This document shows positions 52,397 to 60,564 of a DNA stretch of 64,000 nt, one piece after another. Both the position numbers and the translations under genes were made by a program. The DNA is from Limnohabitans sp. WS1. GTDB lineage: Bacteria > Pseudomonadota > Gammaproteobacteria > Burkholderiales > Burkholderiaceae_C. Below the pieces are notes generated by a model, which was given only the letters and a program-made list of their open reading frames with translations, had not been told where the DNA came from and searched no databases. Every line of letters begins with the position of its first letter. The stretch's first letter is position 1. The stretch spans positions 1 to 64,000 of the forward strand of contig NZ_NERU01000004.1 in NCBI RefSeq assembly GCF_003063265.1, written 5' to 3'.

Positions 52397-53953
52397 TCAG
52401 CGGAATCGATCGAGCAAAGTGCCTTGGGCAGATTGCAACATGACTTGGGCACGCGCATGCGCCAGTTGTTGCTCCCGCACGTTGAGCATCGAGTTGATCA
52501 CCCGCTCTTCACGCAACAGGACTTCTCGGGTGTCACTGCGACCACCTGAAAATTTGCGCCGCTCAGCTTCTAATTGTTTTTTCTCACGCTCATGAACGTC
52601 TTTCCACAATTGCCAGTTTTCGGCAGACGACTGGAGCATGGCGAGACTGGTATCAATGTCATTCGCAATCTGTACCTGCAAGGCTTCAAGAGCCAGCATC
52701 GCGTCTTCGCGCCGCACCACCGCCGCTTCAACGTCTGCTTTAGCCTGACGATTGGGACCCAAGGGGAATGACAACTGAAGCCCCACGGACCAAGTCGGGT
52801 AGTCCACCGCGTTGGAGGCGGTCAACGCCTTGCGGTAGGAGTACTCCAAGGCCCCCACGCCATAGCCTGTCACCAAGTCCACCCGAGGGAGCATCTGGTT
52901 TTTCGAATAGGAAACTTGCACACCCTCGCGCTCGACCTGAACTTTGCGCATCAAGAAGTCATCACGACGCTCAAGCGCCGTGCGAAGACTGTCCTCTTGT
53001 GAAATTTGAGTCAGCCCAACTTCAGGCAAAGCGTCTGTTGTTCTCAGGCTTCGAGGATCATTGGCCGATACCGTCATGAGCATGGTGCGCAGCCGATTGG
53101 TTTTTTCTCGCTCTTGCTGCAGAGCTTCGCCCAATCCCGCCTGGTAACGACCGAGTGCGTTCTCAACCTCCCATACGTCGGTATCTGGCAGACGTCCACC
53201 ACGCTTCATGGCCTGAGCTTCCTGAAGCAAACGTTGAGCGTTGCGAATTCGTTCTTGCGCAGCCTGCACCCGGTACTGAGCGAAGGTCAATTCGTGGTAA
53301 TAAATGGTCGCTTCAGCCACAACACTGGTTTCGGTGTCACGTGCGGTGAGCTCAGCAGCAGATGCATCCAGCTTGGCCACATTCAGACGTGCACTGGTCA
53401 CCTCCTTGCCCGCATCCCGGGCCAAGGGCTGTGTCAAGGTAAAGCCAAACTGGCTGCGGTTATCCAGCAAACCTGGCGGACGGGGTGTGGTTTGGTTATT
53501 GATGTTGGAAATAAATCGCGAAAGCGAAGTTTTCACCTCCAGCTTGCCACCCGAGGGCAGCAGTTGAGAGATACCCGCGCTGTAGTCATTGGCGGTGCGT
53601 TCATAAACCCCCTGCCCCTGCCTGACCAGGTCTTCTTCGAAGGTGTTTTTGGTCGAACTCATGCCACGCGTGGTGTTGATGCTGGCCGTGCGCTGAAATG
53701 CACCAGCAGCGCGCTCAACACCGGTGGCCGTGATCTTGCTTTCAGCTTGCTTGGATCGGATCGCCTTGTTGTGAACACGCACCTGTTCCACCAACTCTTT
53801 GAGGCTCAGTGCCTGCTGCTGTGCCGCCGCGGTGGGCTCACGGCCAGCCGAGGCGACCGCTTGCGCCCAAGAATCGGCATGCAGCCCCAAACCGATCGAG
53901 AGCATCAGTGCAGTAGGGGCGATAAGACGAAAAGATTTATCAGAGTTTTTCAT
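52397..53953 (-). CDS. TolC-family outer-membrane channel protein
   Basis: The 518-residue protein has a signal peptide, MKNSDKSFRLIAPTALM with likely cleavage near SWAQA. Two homologous OEP halves of long helices plus strands follow, as in TolC (for example GVERAAGAFQRT, LTQPLARDAGKEV and ERREDAMLALEALQ-like helices). An upstream in-frame start at 54001 would add 16 residues before the signal peptide and lacks a ribosome site; the ATG at 53953 has AGGA 6 bases ahead. It would form the exit duct for a type-I-like system in the outer membrane. Confidence 0.93.
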   Translation of the reverse strand: MKNSDKSFRLIAPTALMLSIGLGLHADSWAQAVASAGREPTAAAQQQALSLKELVEQVRVHNKAIRSKQAESKITATGVERAAGAFQRTASINTTRGMSSTKNTFEEDLVRQGQGVYERTANDYSAGISQLLPSGGKLEVKTSLSRFISNINNQTTPRPPGLLDNRSQFGFTLTQPLARDAGKEVTSARLNVAKLDASAAELTARDTETSVVAEATIYYHELTFAQYRVQAAQERIRNAQRLLQEAQAMKRGGRLPDTDVWEVENALGRYQAGLGEALQQEREKTNRLRTMLMTVSANDPRSLRTTDALPEVGLTQISQEDSLRTALERRDDFLMRKVQVEREGVQVSYSKNQMLPRVDLVTGYGVGALEYSYRKALTASNAVDYPTWSVGLQLSFPLGPNRQAKADVEAAVVRREDAMLALEALQVQIANDIDTSLAMLQSSAENWQLWKDVHEREKKQLEAERRKFSGGRSDTREVLLREERVINSMLNVREQQLAHARAQVMLQSAQGTLLDRFR

Positions 53954-54065
53954 GCGAGTCCTGAACATCAGATTGCACACACCGGCGCCTTGTTTGGGCA
54001 AGAATCAAAGTCCCAGCCATCAGGAGCATGGAGGTTTTGCATCGCTTCATGCCCCTGAGAATGGA

Positions 54066-54824
54066 TCACTGAAGCTGTTCGGAAGAAGGCGCTTGCGCTG
54101 CGCTCAGGTCTTGAGATGGCACAGCGGGCTTTTTCAAAGCAGCGAGGCGTTCGATTTGCGAAAGAGAAATCAGGTGGGCATAAATCGCGGGCAAATAACC
54201 TTTCTGACGCACTTCCTGGAATTTCTGGTCCGAAAAATTGTTCAATCGCTCTTCGTTGATGACATAGCAACCTGTGATGTTTCGGACTTGGTCAGCGGCG
54301 TTGACTCGCATGTTCAAGGGGGTCAACAGGTTGTTTTGCACCAAAAATTTGCTGAACTCGTGGGTCATTTGATCCATCTGTTGCAACTCTCCGAGATACC
54401 GCTTGACGTTCTCGATCACCTGGGTGGGGTTTCCTTGCTCATCGAACATGGGTGCGCCCTCGGTATCGCTCAGCAAGTCACTGCCTTCGTCAACACAGAC
54501 GATGTAGCGGTCAGCCTCAGGCGCTTTGGTCAGCGCAAAAGGATAACGGCGGATGATGGCGGGGATGTAGGAAGCAGACCACTGGCCCTGCGCGTCAATG
54601 AACAGGTTTTCACCAGCGTCCAGGCCCATCAGGACCACTGGCCGAAATTGATCGTTGGCCTGATCTTCCAAAAACATCACCGGATAGATCGACGCAGCAC
54701 GTGCGAACTCATGAAGGGTGATGTAGGCGATGTGAAATTTGGAGGCAAAACCGAAGTCATTGCTCATCCGCACTTTTTTGCCAGCGTGGCGTTCTTTATT
54801 GACGGGTACGACTTGCTCAAACAT
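54066..54824 (-). CDS. SapC-family protein
   Basis: The 252-residue protein matches the SapC family at many points: PVVLMGLDAGENLFID, YIPAIIRRYPFAL, VDEGSDLLSD, GAPMFDEQGNPT, and the C-terminal LPAIYAHLISLSQIERL. The family is named for the Campylobacter fetus gene next to the S-layer secretion genes; its biochemical role is unclear. The start at 54824 is chosen because AAGGA lies 8 bases upstream and the family begins here; an upstream extension to 55073 is unsupported. It is separated from the TolC-like gene by 112 bases with no obvious terminator, so it may head the operon. Confidence 0.93.
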   Translation of the reverse strand: MFEQVVPVNKERHAGKKVRMSNDFGFASKFHIAYITLHEFARAASIYPVMFLEDQANDQFRPVVLMGLDAGENLFIDAQGQWSASYIPAIIRRYPFALTKAPEADRYIVCVDEGSDLLSDTEGAPMFDEQGNPTQVIENVKRYLGELQQMDQMTHEFSKFLVQNNLLTPLNMRVNAADQVRNITGCYVINEERLNNFSDQKFQEVRQKGYLPAIYAHLISLSQIERLAALKKPAVPSQDLSAAQAPSSEQLQ

Positions 54825-55483
54825 GAAGCAGATCCTTTTTGATAAAAATTGATGTTTATGAATTCGGACGGAAGTGAGCTTCGATCCGACTCCCTGGTTG
54901 CCAACCTTGCGCTCAACTACGGCTTGACCTTTCTCAATTGCCACAGACTTGCTGCAGCACAGTCTGTAAAAATCAAAAACGATAAAACCTCCTCTTTCAC
55001 CACAAAGAAGAAAAGTTATCGTAATCCATGAAATTAGATTTATCGCACGCAAAAAAACGACAAAAACAGACAAAAAACGACATTATTCACAAAAAATTTT
55101 TTGATAATTCTTTAAGATTATTTTTTACTTACAAATCTGCTTATTTTTTGAATTCTTTGTCTTGGAGTTTTGCCCGTTCTTGGCTTGCCCCCACCACTGG
55201 GCACAAGCTCAGATGCTGCAGGCCCCTAAACAACTGAGAACACTTCATGCTCAGACCGCATTTATGGTCGATCCGAATGGAACTCGGTCAGCAGGAAAAC
55301 CAGGGAGGTCAACAAAACAATCTGCTTCAGAGAACACCCAGGCATTCAGCCCGATCGGGTAGGCTGATCTGCTCCAAAGAAGTTTTCAGTCTTTATGAAA
55401 CTGCCTTGGCCAATTCAAGTTGGCAGAGGCCGTGGCTCAGGGATGACACCCTGGCATAAGCCCCTGCGGGGATAATCTGCTGC
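54825..55483. other. AT-rich intergenic region, probable promoter/regulatory area
   Basis: About 660 bases separate the SapC gene from the chromate transporter. Positions 54,960-55,170 are strikingly AT-rich for this genome, with A and T runs and repeated ACGACAAAAA/CAGACAAAAA units near 55,050-55,080. Promoters for the minus-strand secretion operon and the plus-strand transporter should lie here, and such islands often bind H-NS-type silencers. I could not pick a convincing -35/-10 pair for the minus strand. Short open frames in this stretch look accidental. Confidence 0.6.
54943..54967. promoter_or_regulatory. Dyad-symmetric element upstream of the SapC gene
   Basis: ACAGACT (54943-54949) and AGTCTGT (54961-54967) are perfect inverted arms around a self-complementary core, TGCTGCAGCA. 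The element lies about 120 bases upstream of the SapC start, between the AT-rich island and the gene. It could be an operator or an RNA hairpin in the leader; nothing identifies the regulator. Confidence 0.45.
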
Positions 55484-56080
55484 ATGTCTGAAATCCTGCC
55501 ACTGAATCAACCACGCTCGAAAACCGATCTTTTTGTGTCTTTCACGGTGCTGGCCCTGCAAGGCTTTGGCGGCGTGCTGGCCGTGGTGCAGCGCGAAATG
55601 GTTGAAAAAAAACGCTGGATGACCCGTGAGCAATTTGTCGAAGACTGGGCCGTCGCGCAAATCATGCCCGGCCCCAATGTGATCAACTTGGCCCTGATGA
55701 TTGGTGGGCGTTATTTTGGGCTGGCCGGCGCCCTGGCTGGCGTTGCGGGCATGTTGGCCGCGCCGATGGTGGTGGTGCTCTTGCTGGCCGTGGCGTTTGG
55801 AGGCGTGTCTGACGCAGCCTGGGCCCAAGGGGCCTTGCGCGGCATGGGGGCCGTCTCTGCCGGGCTGATTGCCGCGGTGGGACTCAAACTGATGTCGGCC
55901 CTGCGCAACAACCCGATGGGCATGCCCATGTGCATCGGCTTGGCCTGCGCCAGTTTCACGGGCGTGGGTTTGCTGCGTTGGCCCTTGGCTTATGTGTTGT
56001 TGGGCACCGGTCTGGTGGCCTGCAGTTGGGCCTATTGGCAACTGGCCCAAAAAGCGGCAAATGCCGGAGGGCATCCATGA
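55484..56080 (+). CDS. Chromate transporter, short-chain subunit 1
   Basis: The 198-residue membrane protein has the CHR-domain signature FGGVLAVVQREMV and QIMPGPNVINLALMIG, followed by several hydrophobic helices. Single-domain CHR proteins of about 200 residues work as pairs, and the second half lies immediately downstream. Long-chain ChrA proteins of about 400 residues contain both halves fused. The transported anion is assumed to be chromate from the family name; many members are untested. The start at 55484 lacks a clear ribosome site; a GATAAT sequence lies 8 bases upstream, raising the possibility of a leaderless or very short leader. Confidence 0.92.
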   Translation: MSEILPLNQPRSKTDLFVSFTVLALQGFGGVLAVVQREMVEKKRWMTREQFVEDWAVAQIMPGPNVINLALMIGGRYFGLAGALAGVAGMLAAPMVVVLLLAVAFGGVSDAAWAQGALRGMGAVSAGLIAAVGLKLMSALRNNPMGMPMCIGLACASFTGVGLLRWPLAYVLLGTGLVACSWAYWQLAQKAANAGGHP

Positions 56081-56679
56081 ACCCGGTGCTGGAGCTGAGC
56101 ACCAGTGACTGGCTCAGCCTGTTCAACCACTTTGCGTCGCTGTCCCTGCTGGCCGTCGGGGGGGCGATCACCGTGGCGCCGGACATGCACCGCTTTTTGG
56201 TGGAAGAAAAACTTTGGCTCAGTGAATCGCAGTTCACCTCCTCCATCGCGTTGGCCCAAGCTGCACCGGGCCCCAATATCCTGTTTGTGGCTTTGATGGG
56301 CTTCAACGTGGGCATGAACGCCGGAGCCAGTCTGGGTGGCGGCTGGATGAGTGTGGGGCTGGCCAGCTTGGGACTGGTGCTCACTTTGATGGGCATCATG
56401 CTGCCCTCTTCAGTGCTGACCTATACCGCCACACGGTGGGCGCACCAACACCGAGACAAGCTGGGCATTCGCGCCTTCAAGTCGGGCATGGCACCGATTG
56501 TGATTGCCCTGCTGCTTTCAACGTCGTGGCTGCTGACGCTCGCTCACAACCAGCCCGCGCTGGACTGGCCCTTGTATGTGCTGACGGCCCTGACCGCGCT
56601 GGTGGTCTGGCGCACCCAGGTGCACATGCTCTGGCTCATTGGGCTGGGTGCCCTGCTGGGCGGCTTGGGCTGGGTCTGA
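56077..56679 (+). CDS. Chromate transporter, short-chain subunit 2
   Basis: The 200-residue membrane protein is paralogous to its neighbour and carries the equivalent CHR motif, LLAVGGAITVAPDMHRFLV with ALAQAAPGPNILFVALMG. Its ATG overlaps the stop of the first subunit in an ATGA, so the two are probably made in equal amounts and assemble as a heterodimer with inverted topology, as known for paired short-chain CHR proteins. It converges on the lipoprotein gene with only 6 bases between stops. Confidence 0.92.
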   Translation: MNPVLELSTSDWLSLFNHFASLSLLAVGGAITVAPDMHRFLVEEKLWLSESQFTSSIALAQAAPGPNILFVALMGFNVGMNAGASLGGGWMSVGLASLGLVLTLMGIMLPSSVLTYTATRWAHQHRDKLGIRAFKSGMAPIVIALLLSTSWLLTLAHNQPALDWPLYVLTALTALVVWRTQVHMLWLIGLGALLGGLGWV

Positions 56680-56685
56680 GGCGAG

Positions 56686-57036
56686 TCAGCGCGGGCTCTC
56701 GAAGAACACCGTGTTCGAGTAATCGCTGACCTCAAAATAGACTTTTTTCTCGCCTGGATCGACCTCAAAATTGAAGTTCTCATCGAGCACGCCGTAACCA
56801 TAGCGGTAAGCGCGTGGGGCTTTGTCATCGGTGCCCAACGCAGTGCTGACTTTGTCCACCTTGATGAAGCGGCGCACCAGCTTGTCGCCGGCATACACCT
56901 CCATCACACCGTTGGTGCCGGTCCAGTTCTGGATGCTGCGGCTGATTTTGTTTTGTTGCTCTTGCGTGCAAGCGGCCAGCAGGCTGACGCCAATGACTGT
57001 GGTGATCAGGGCTGTGTGTTTGATTTTTTGCAACAT
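56686..57036 (-). CDS. Small putative lipoprotein
   Basis: The product has 116 residues. A short basic start and hydrophobic stretch lead to a lipobox LAAC (cysteine at about residue 22), so it is likely acylated and anchored in the outer membrane. The mature part is charged and beta-rich, with VYAGDKLVRRFIKVDKVST and a PGEKKVYFEVSDY stretch. The start at 57036 is supported by AAGGA about 8 bases upstream. I do not recognise a family. Confidence 0.85.
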   Translation of the reverse strand: MLQKIKHTALITTVIGVSLLAACTQEQQNKISRSIQNWTGTNGVMEVYAGDKLVRRFIKVDKVSTALGTDDKAPRAYRYGYGVLDENFNFEVDPGEKKVYFEVSDYSNTVFFESPR

Positions 57037-57072
57037 GGAAAATTCCTTGTGTGAAATGGCTCTAAGGGTCAT

Positions 57073-57188
57073 GTCGGGGCTGAAGCCGCCGACCTACGGA
57101 TACGTGGCTACCGAAGGAGCTTTCAGGTCAGACATGGCTGGCTTCGGCCTAGGCCCTGTGTCGGGGCTGAAGCCGCCGACCTACGGAT
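57073..57188. repeat. Intergenic repeat, family B, two direct copies
   Basis: Two identical 28-base copies, beginning GTCGGGGCTGAAGCCGCCGA, sit at 57073-57100 and 57160-57187 in the same orientation. Between them is a related segment containing GGCTTCGGCCTAGGCC. The second copy ends 5 bases before the rlmB stop codon. The same element is found, inverted and paired, at 58044-58119. Such units are common mobile intergenic palindromes in related genomes. Confidence 0.8.
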
Positions 57189-57192
57189 GCCG

Positions 57193-57927
57193 TCAACTGC
57201 GCTGGCGCAAAGCTTCATACAGACACACGCCGCTGGCAACCGAGACGTTCAAGCTCTCCACGGCTCCGCGCATGGGGATGCTGACCAGCTCGTCGCAGTT
57301 TTTGCGGGTCAACTGGCGCATGCCGTCGCCTTCAGCGCCCAACACCAAGGCGGTGGGCACTTTGAGGTCGGCTTGGTAGATGCTGCGTGGCGCGTCACCG
57401 CTGGTGCCAATCACCCAGATGCTGCGTTCCTTGAGCTCGCCCAAGGTCCGCGCCAGGTTGGTCACCATGAAATAAGGCATGGTTTCGGCCGCACCGCTGG
57501 CCACTTTGGCCACCGTGGCGTTGATGCCGGCCGCGTGGTCTTTGGGGGCAATCACGGCGTGTGCGCCCGCACCATCGGCCACGCGCAGGCAAGCGCCCAG
57601 GTTGTGCGGATCGGTCACGCCGTCCAGCACCAAGAGCAAAGGCGGGCCTTGCACAGTATCAAGAAGGTCATCCAGCGAATGGTTTTGTGGCAAGGGTGCC
57701 ACCACGGCCACCACGCCCTGGTGGCCATGGCCACCGGCCAGCTTGGCCAGACGTTCGTTGTCCGACTCGATCATGCGCATGCCCGAGTCACGGGCCTTGT
57801 CGATGAACTGCCGCATGCGGGCATCGCGGCGGGTGACCTCGTAATGGATTTCAACAACGGATTGGGGGGCGATCTTGAGGCGAACGCCCACGGCATGAAA
57901 GCCGAACAGCACTTTGTGGGATGACAT
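57193..57927 (-). CDS. rlmB: 23S rRNA (guanosine-2'-O-)-methyltransferase RlmB
   Basis: The 244-residue protein of the SPOUT (TrmH/SpoU) family methylates G2251 of 23S rRNA (E. coli numbering) using S-adenosylmethionine. An N-terminal substrate-binding domain (KVLFGFHAVGVRLK) is followed by the knotted catalytic domain. All three SPOUT motifs are present: DPHNLGACLRVADGAGAHAV, ALVLGAEGDGM and IPMRGAVESLNVSVASGVCL. The start at 57927 matches the family's usual N-terminus; the ribosome site is weak. Confidence 0.95.
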   Translation of the reverse strand: MSSHKVLFGFHAVGVRLKIAPQSVVEIHYEVTRRDARMRQFIDKARDSGMRMIESDNERLAKLAGGHGHQGVVAVVAPLPQNHSLDDLLDTVQGPPLLLVLDGVTDPHNLGACLRVADGAGAHAVIAPKDHAAGINATVAKVASGAAETMPYFMVTNLARTLGELKERSIWVIGTSGDAPRSIYQADLKVPTALVLGAEGDGMRQLTRKNCDELVSIPMRGAVESLNVSVASGVCLYEALRQRS

Positions 57928-58043
57928 GCCGGGATTATCGTTGGTCACAGCCTGCAAATTGGACCCATTACCCAAACGAACCCAAGTATCAGGCCTATTG
58001 ATCCGAAACACAGATGTTGGAAATGTGTGCGCGATGACATCTC

Positions 58044-58119
58044 GTAGGTCGGCGGCTTCAGCCCCGACATTGCTGCCTTCGGCTCAGGCTGCATGTCGGG
58101 GTTGAAGCCTCCGATCTAA
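58044..58119. repeat. Intergenic repeat, family B, inverted pair
   Basis: One copy in inverted orientation (58044-58069, CGTAGGTCGGCGGCTTCAGC...) faces a slightly diverged copy (58093-58119, ATGTCGGGGTTGAAGCC...). Together they can form a long stem-loop between the ABC ATPase gene and rlmB. Both genes are read on the minus strand, so the structure could terminate or attenuate read-through. I see no gene in the rest of the 57928-58155 gap. Confidence 0.78.
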
Positions 58120-58155
58120 GACCTCTTTGAGCATTCAAAACCTCAAAGGGCCGAA

Positions 58156-58842
58156 TCAATAGCCCGCTGCAGTTTCTGTCAAGCGCCCGGCCTGAATCAC
58201 CAGGCTGCGCTCGCACTTGGCGGCCAACTGCCGGTCGTGCGTGACCAAGACCAAGGTGGTGCCCTGCTCGCGGTTGAGCGCAAACATCAAGTCCATGATG
58301 GCCTCGCCCGTGGCGTGGTCCAGGCTGCCTGTGGGCTCGTCGGCCAAGAGCAGATCGGGTTGCACCACAAATGCGCGGGCCAGGGCCACGCGCTGCTGCT
58401 CACCACCCGACAAGACTTTGGGCAAATGTTTGAGGCGCTCGCCCAGGCCCACGCGCTGCAGCATGGCCGTGGCGGTATTGCGGGCATCCGGCCGATCGGC
58501 CAGCTCAAGAGGCAGCATCACGTTTTCAAGCGCGGTGAGGTTGGGCATGAGCTGAAAGCTCTGGAACACAAAACCCACATGCTGGGCCCGCACGGCGGCG
58601 CGTTGGTCTTCGGACAAATCGAACAGCGACTGCCCCGCCAGCACCACCTGCCCGGTGCTGGGTGTGTCCAGGCCTGCAAGAATGGCCAGCAAGGTGCTTT
58701 TGCCCGAGCCAGAAGCACCGACAATGGCGGCTGTTTCCCCTGCGTTCAATGAGAAATCGATATCGCGCAAAATGTCCAGCTGCCCACTGGCATCTTGCAC
58801 ACTTTTGGAAACGCCACGCACGGCAATGATGGATTCAGGCAT
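58156..58842 (-). CDS. ABC transporter ATP-binding protein, YbbA/LolD type
   Basis: The 228-residue ATPase has Walker A GASGSGKST (42-50), the Q-loop FVFQSFQLMP, signature LSGGEQQRVALARA, Walker B LLLADEP (174-180) and the switch histidine in LVLVTHD. It belongs to the MacB/LolD/YbbA group that serves FtsX-like permeases; no permease is in the window. Divergence from a TesA-like gene is the arrangement known for E. coli ybbA and tesA, which favours YbbA. The start at 58842 overlaps the divergent gene's ATG; a start 6 bases upstream is also possible. Confidence 0.92.
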   Translation of the reverse strand: MPESIIAVRGVSKSVQDASGQLDILRDIDFSLNAGETAAIVGASGSGKSTLLAILAGLDTPSTGQVVLAGQSLFDLSEDQRAAVRAQHVGFVFQSFQLMPNLTALENVMLPLELADRPDARNTATAMLQRVGLGERLKHLPKVLSGGEQQRVALARAFVVQPDLLLADEPTGSLDHATGEAIMDLMFALNREQGTTLVLVTHDRQLAAKCERSLVIQAGRLTETAAGY

Positions 58843-59491
58843 GCACAAACCTTTGTTGAGACGACGTCACTTTAACTGGACCCTGCTGGCCCTTGTCGGC
58901 TGGGGCTTTGCCGCGTCGGTCCACGCCACTTCAGCCCAGCGCATTTTGGTGCTGGGCGACTCACTGAGCGCCGAATACGGCCTGGCCCGGGGCACGGGCT
59001 GGGTGGCCTTGTTGCAAAAACAATTGGCGCAAGAAAAGCCTGGCGTGGAAGTCATCAACGCCAGCATCAGCGGCGACACCACCTCGGGCGGGCGCTCGCG
59101 GCTGCCCGCCTTGATCAAACGCCACCAGCCCAGCCATGTGGTCATCGAGCTGGGCGGCAACGACGCGCTGCGCGGCCTGCCCATGGCCATGACACAAGGC
59201 AATTTGCTGGCCATGACGCAACAAGCCCAAGCGGCCGGATCCAAGGTGCTGCTGCTGGGCATGCAAATGCCGCCCAACTACGGCCCCGACATGGCCCGCC
59301 AGTTTGAAGCGGCTTATGCCCAAGTGGCCAAAAGCCAAAAGGCGGCGCTGGTGCCCTTCTTTTTGAAAGGCGTGGGCGACGACCCCGAGCCGCTCAAATG
59401 GTTCCAGGCCGACCGCATCCACCCCAATGAAGCCGCGCAGCCGCGCATGCTGGCCAACGTCTGGCCCACTTTGAAGAAACAACTGAAATGA
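58841..59491 (+). CDS. tesA: GDSL-family arylesterase / acyl-CoA thioesterase I-like (TesA)
   Basis: The 216-residue protein has an N-terminal signal peptide (basic RRR, then WTLLALVGWGFAASVHA), pointing to the periplasm. SGNH-hydrolase blocks are intact: GDSLS with catalytic Ser41, the block II glycine in ISGDTTSGG, GGND at 105-108, and DRIHP with Asp191 and His194. TesA enzymes cleave thioesters and esters of fatty acids. The gene is divergent from the YbbA-type ATPase and overlaps mnmH by 4 bases. Confidence 0.92.
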   Translation: MHKPLLRRRHFNWTLLALVGWGFAASVHATSAQRILVLGDSLSAEYGLARGTGWVALLQKQLAQEKPGVEVINASISGDTTSGGRSRLPALIKRHQPSHVVIELGGNDALRGLPMAMTQGNLLAMTQQAQAAGSKVLLLGMQMPPNYGPDMARQFEAAYAQVAKSQKAALVPFFLKGVGDDPEPLKWFQADRIHPNEAAQPRMLANVWPTLKKQLK

Positions 59492-60564
59492 GTGTTCACC
59501 TGATCTCGGCCGAACAAGCCATGGCCCAACTGAACCAGTTTGATGCCATCCTCGACGCCCGCTCGGAAGGCGAACACGCCGAAGACCATTTGCCCGGTGC
59601 CCTGAGCTGGCCGTCTCTCAACAACGAAGAGCGAATCCGGGTCGGCACGCTGTACAAACAGGTCAACCCCTTCGAGGCGCAAAAAGTCGGCGCTGCGCTT
59701 GTCGCTAAAAACATCGCCAGCCACATCGAAACCCATGTGATGGACAAGCCCAAGAACTGGCAGCCGCTGGTGTATTGCTGGCGCGGGGGCAAGCGCAGCA
59801 ACTCGCTGGCGCTGATTCTGGGGCAAATTGGTTTCAAGGTGCACCTGATCGAGGGTGGCTACAAGGCTTTTCGCAAAGCGGTGATGGAAGACACACCCAG
59901 ACAGGCGCAACGCCTACAGTTCAAAGTGCTGTGCGGGCCCACAGGTTCGGGCAAAACGCGTTTGCTGCAAGCCTTGGCGCAAGAAGGCGCGCAGGTGCTG
60001 GACCTGGAGGCCATTGCCTGCCACCGCAGCTCGGTGTTGGGTTTGATTCCCGGCACGCCGCAGCCCACACAAAAGGCGTTTGACACTCAGGTCTGGGACG
60101 CATTGCGCGGTTTCAGCGCCGATCGCCCGGTGTTTGTGGAAGCCGAAAGCAAGAAGGTGGGCAACTTGGCAGTGCCTGCCGAGTTGATGGTGGCCATGCG
60201 GGCCAGCCCATGCCTGCGGGTGGACCTGTCGCTGGAAAACCGGGTGAATTTGCTGTTGGAAGACTATGCGTTTTTCACACAAGACCGCGCCCTGTTTGCC
60301 GACCGTCTGGAGCGCTTGACGGCCCTGCGCGGCAAGGCCGTGGTGCAAGGCTGGCAAGAACGCATCGAGCGGGGCGAAATGCGCGAGGTGGTGACCGAGT
60401 TGCTTTCAGGCCATTACGACCCGGGCTACGAGACCTCCACGGGCCACAACTTTGGGCATTACGCCCAAGCACCCCTGATCACCCCAGCGAGCCACAGCAT
60501 GGCGGACATGCTGGTATTGGCGAAAGAGTTGGTGCAAACCTCATCAGGGCAGGACTTTTTGTAG
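59488..60564 (+). CDS. mnmH: tRNA 2-selenouridine synthase
   Basis: The 358-residue protein replaces sulfur by selenium in the wobble 2-thiouridine of certain tRNAs, through a geranylated intermediate. An N-terminal rhodanese domain carries the catalytic cysteine (Cys97 in VYCWRGGKRS, same position as in E. coli). A P-loop domain follows, with GPTGSGKT (150-157). The start is coupled to the esterase stop by an ATGA overlap. The stop codon TAG is part of an intergenic repeat unit (GTAGGAGC). Confidence 0.95.
   Translation: MSVHLISAEQAMAQLNQFDAILDARSEGEHAEDHLPGALSWPSLNNEERIRVGTLYKQVNPFEAQKVGAALVAKNIASHIETHVMDKPKNWQPLVYCWRGGKRSNSLALILGQIGFKVHLIEGGYKAFRKAVMEDTPRQAQRLQFKVLCGPTGSGKTRLLQALAQEGAQVLDLEAIACHRSSVLGLIPGTPQPTQKAFDTQVWDALRGFSADRPVFVEAESKKVGNLAVPAELMVAMRASPCLRVDLSLENRVNLLLEDYAFFTQDRALFADRLERLTALRGKAVVQGWQERIERGEMREVVTELLSGHYDPGYETSTGHNFGHYAQAPLITPASHSMADMLVLAKELVQTSSGQDFL

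Noticed and set aside
53954-54001. Earlier start for the TolC-like gene at 54001
   Set aside because: It would place 16 residues before a normal signal peptide and lacks a ribosome site.
54825-55073. N-terminal extension of the SapC protein by 83 residues
   Set aside because: The extra sequence lies in the AT-rich leader, shows no family similarity, and a good ribosome site precedes the ATG at 54824.
55028-55237. Plus-strand 69-codon frame in the AT-rich region
   Set aside because: Low-complexity Lys/Asn/Phe translation, no ribosome site, and probably promoter DNA.
58156-58842. ABC ATPase as the missing energiser of the secretion system
   Set aside because: It is a LolD/YbbA-type ATPase with no exporter membrane domain, more than 3 kb from the locus, and in the conserved tesA-divergent context.
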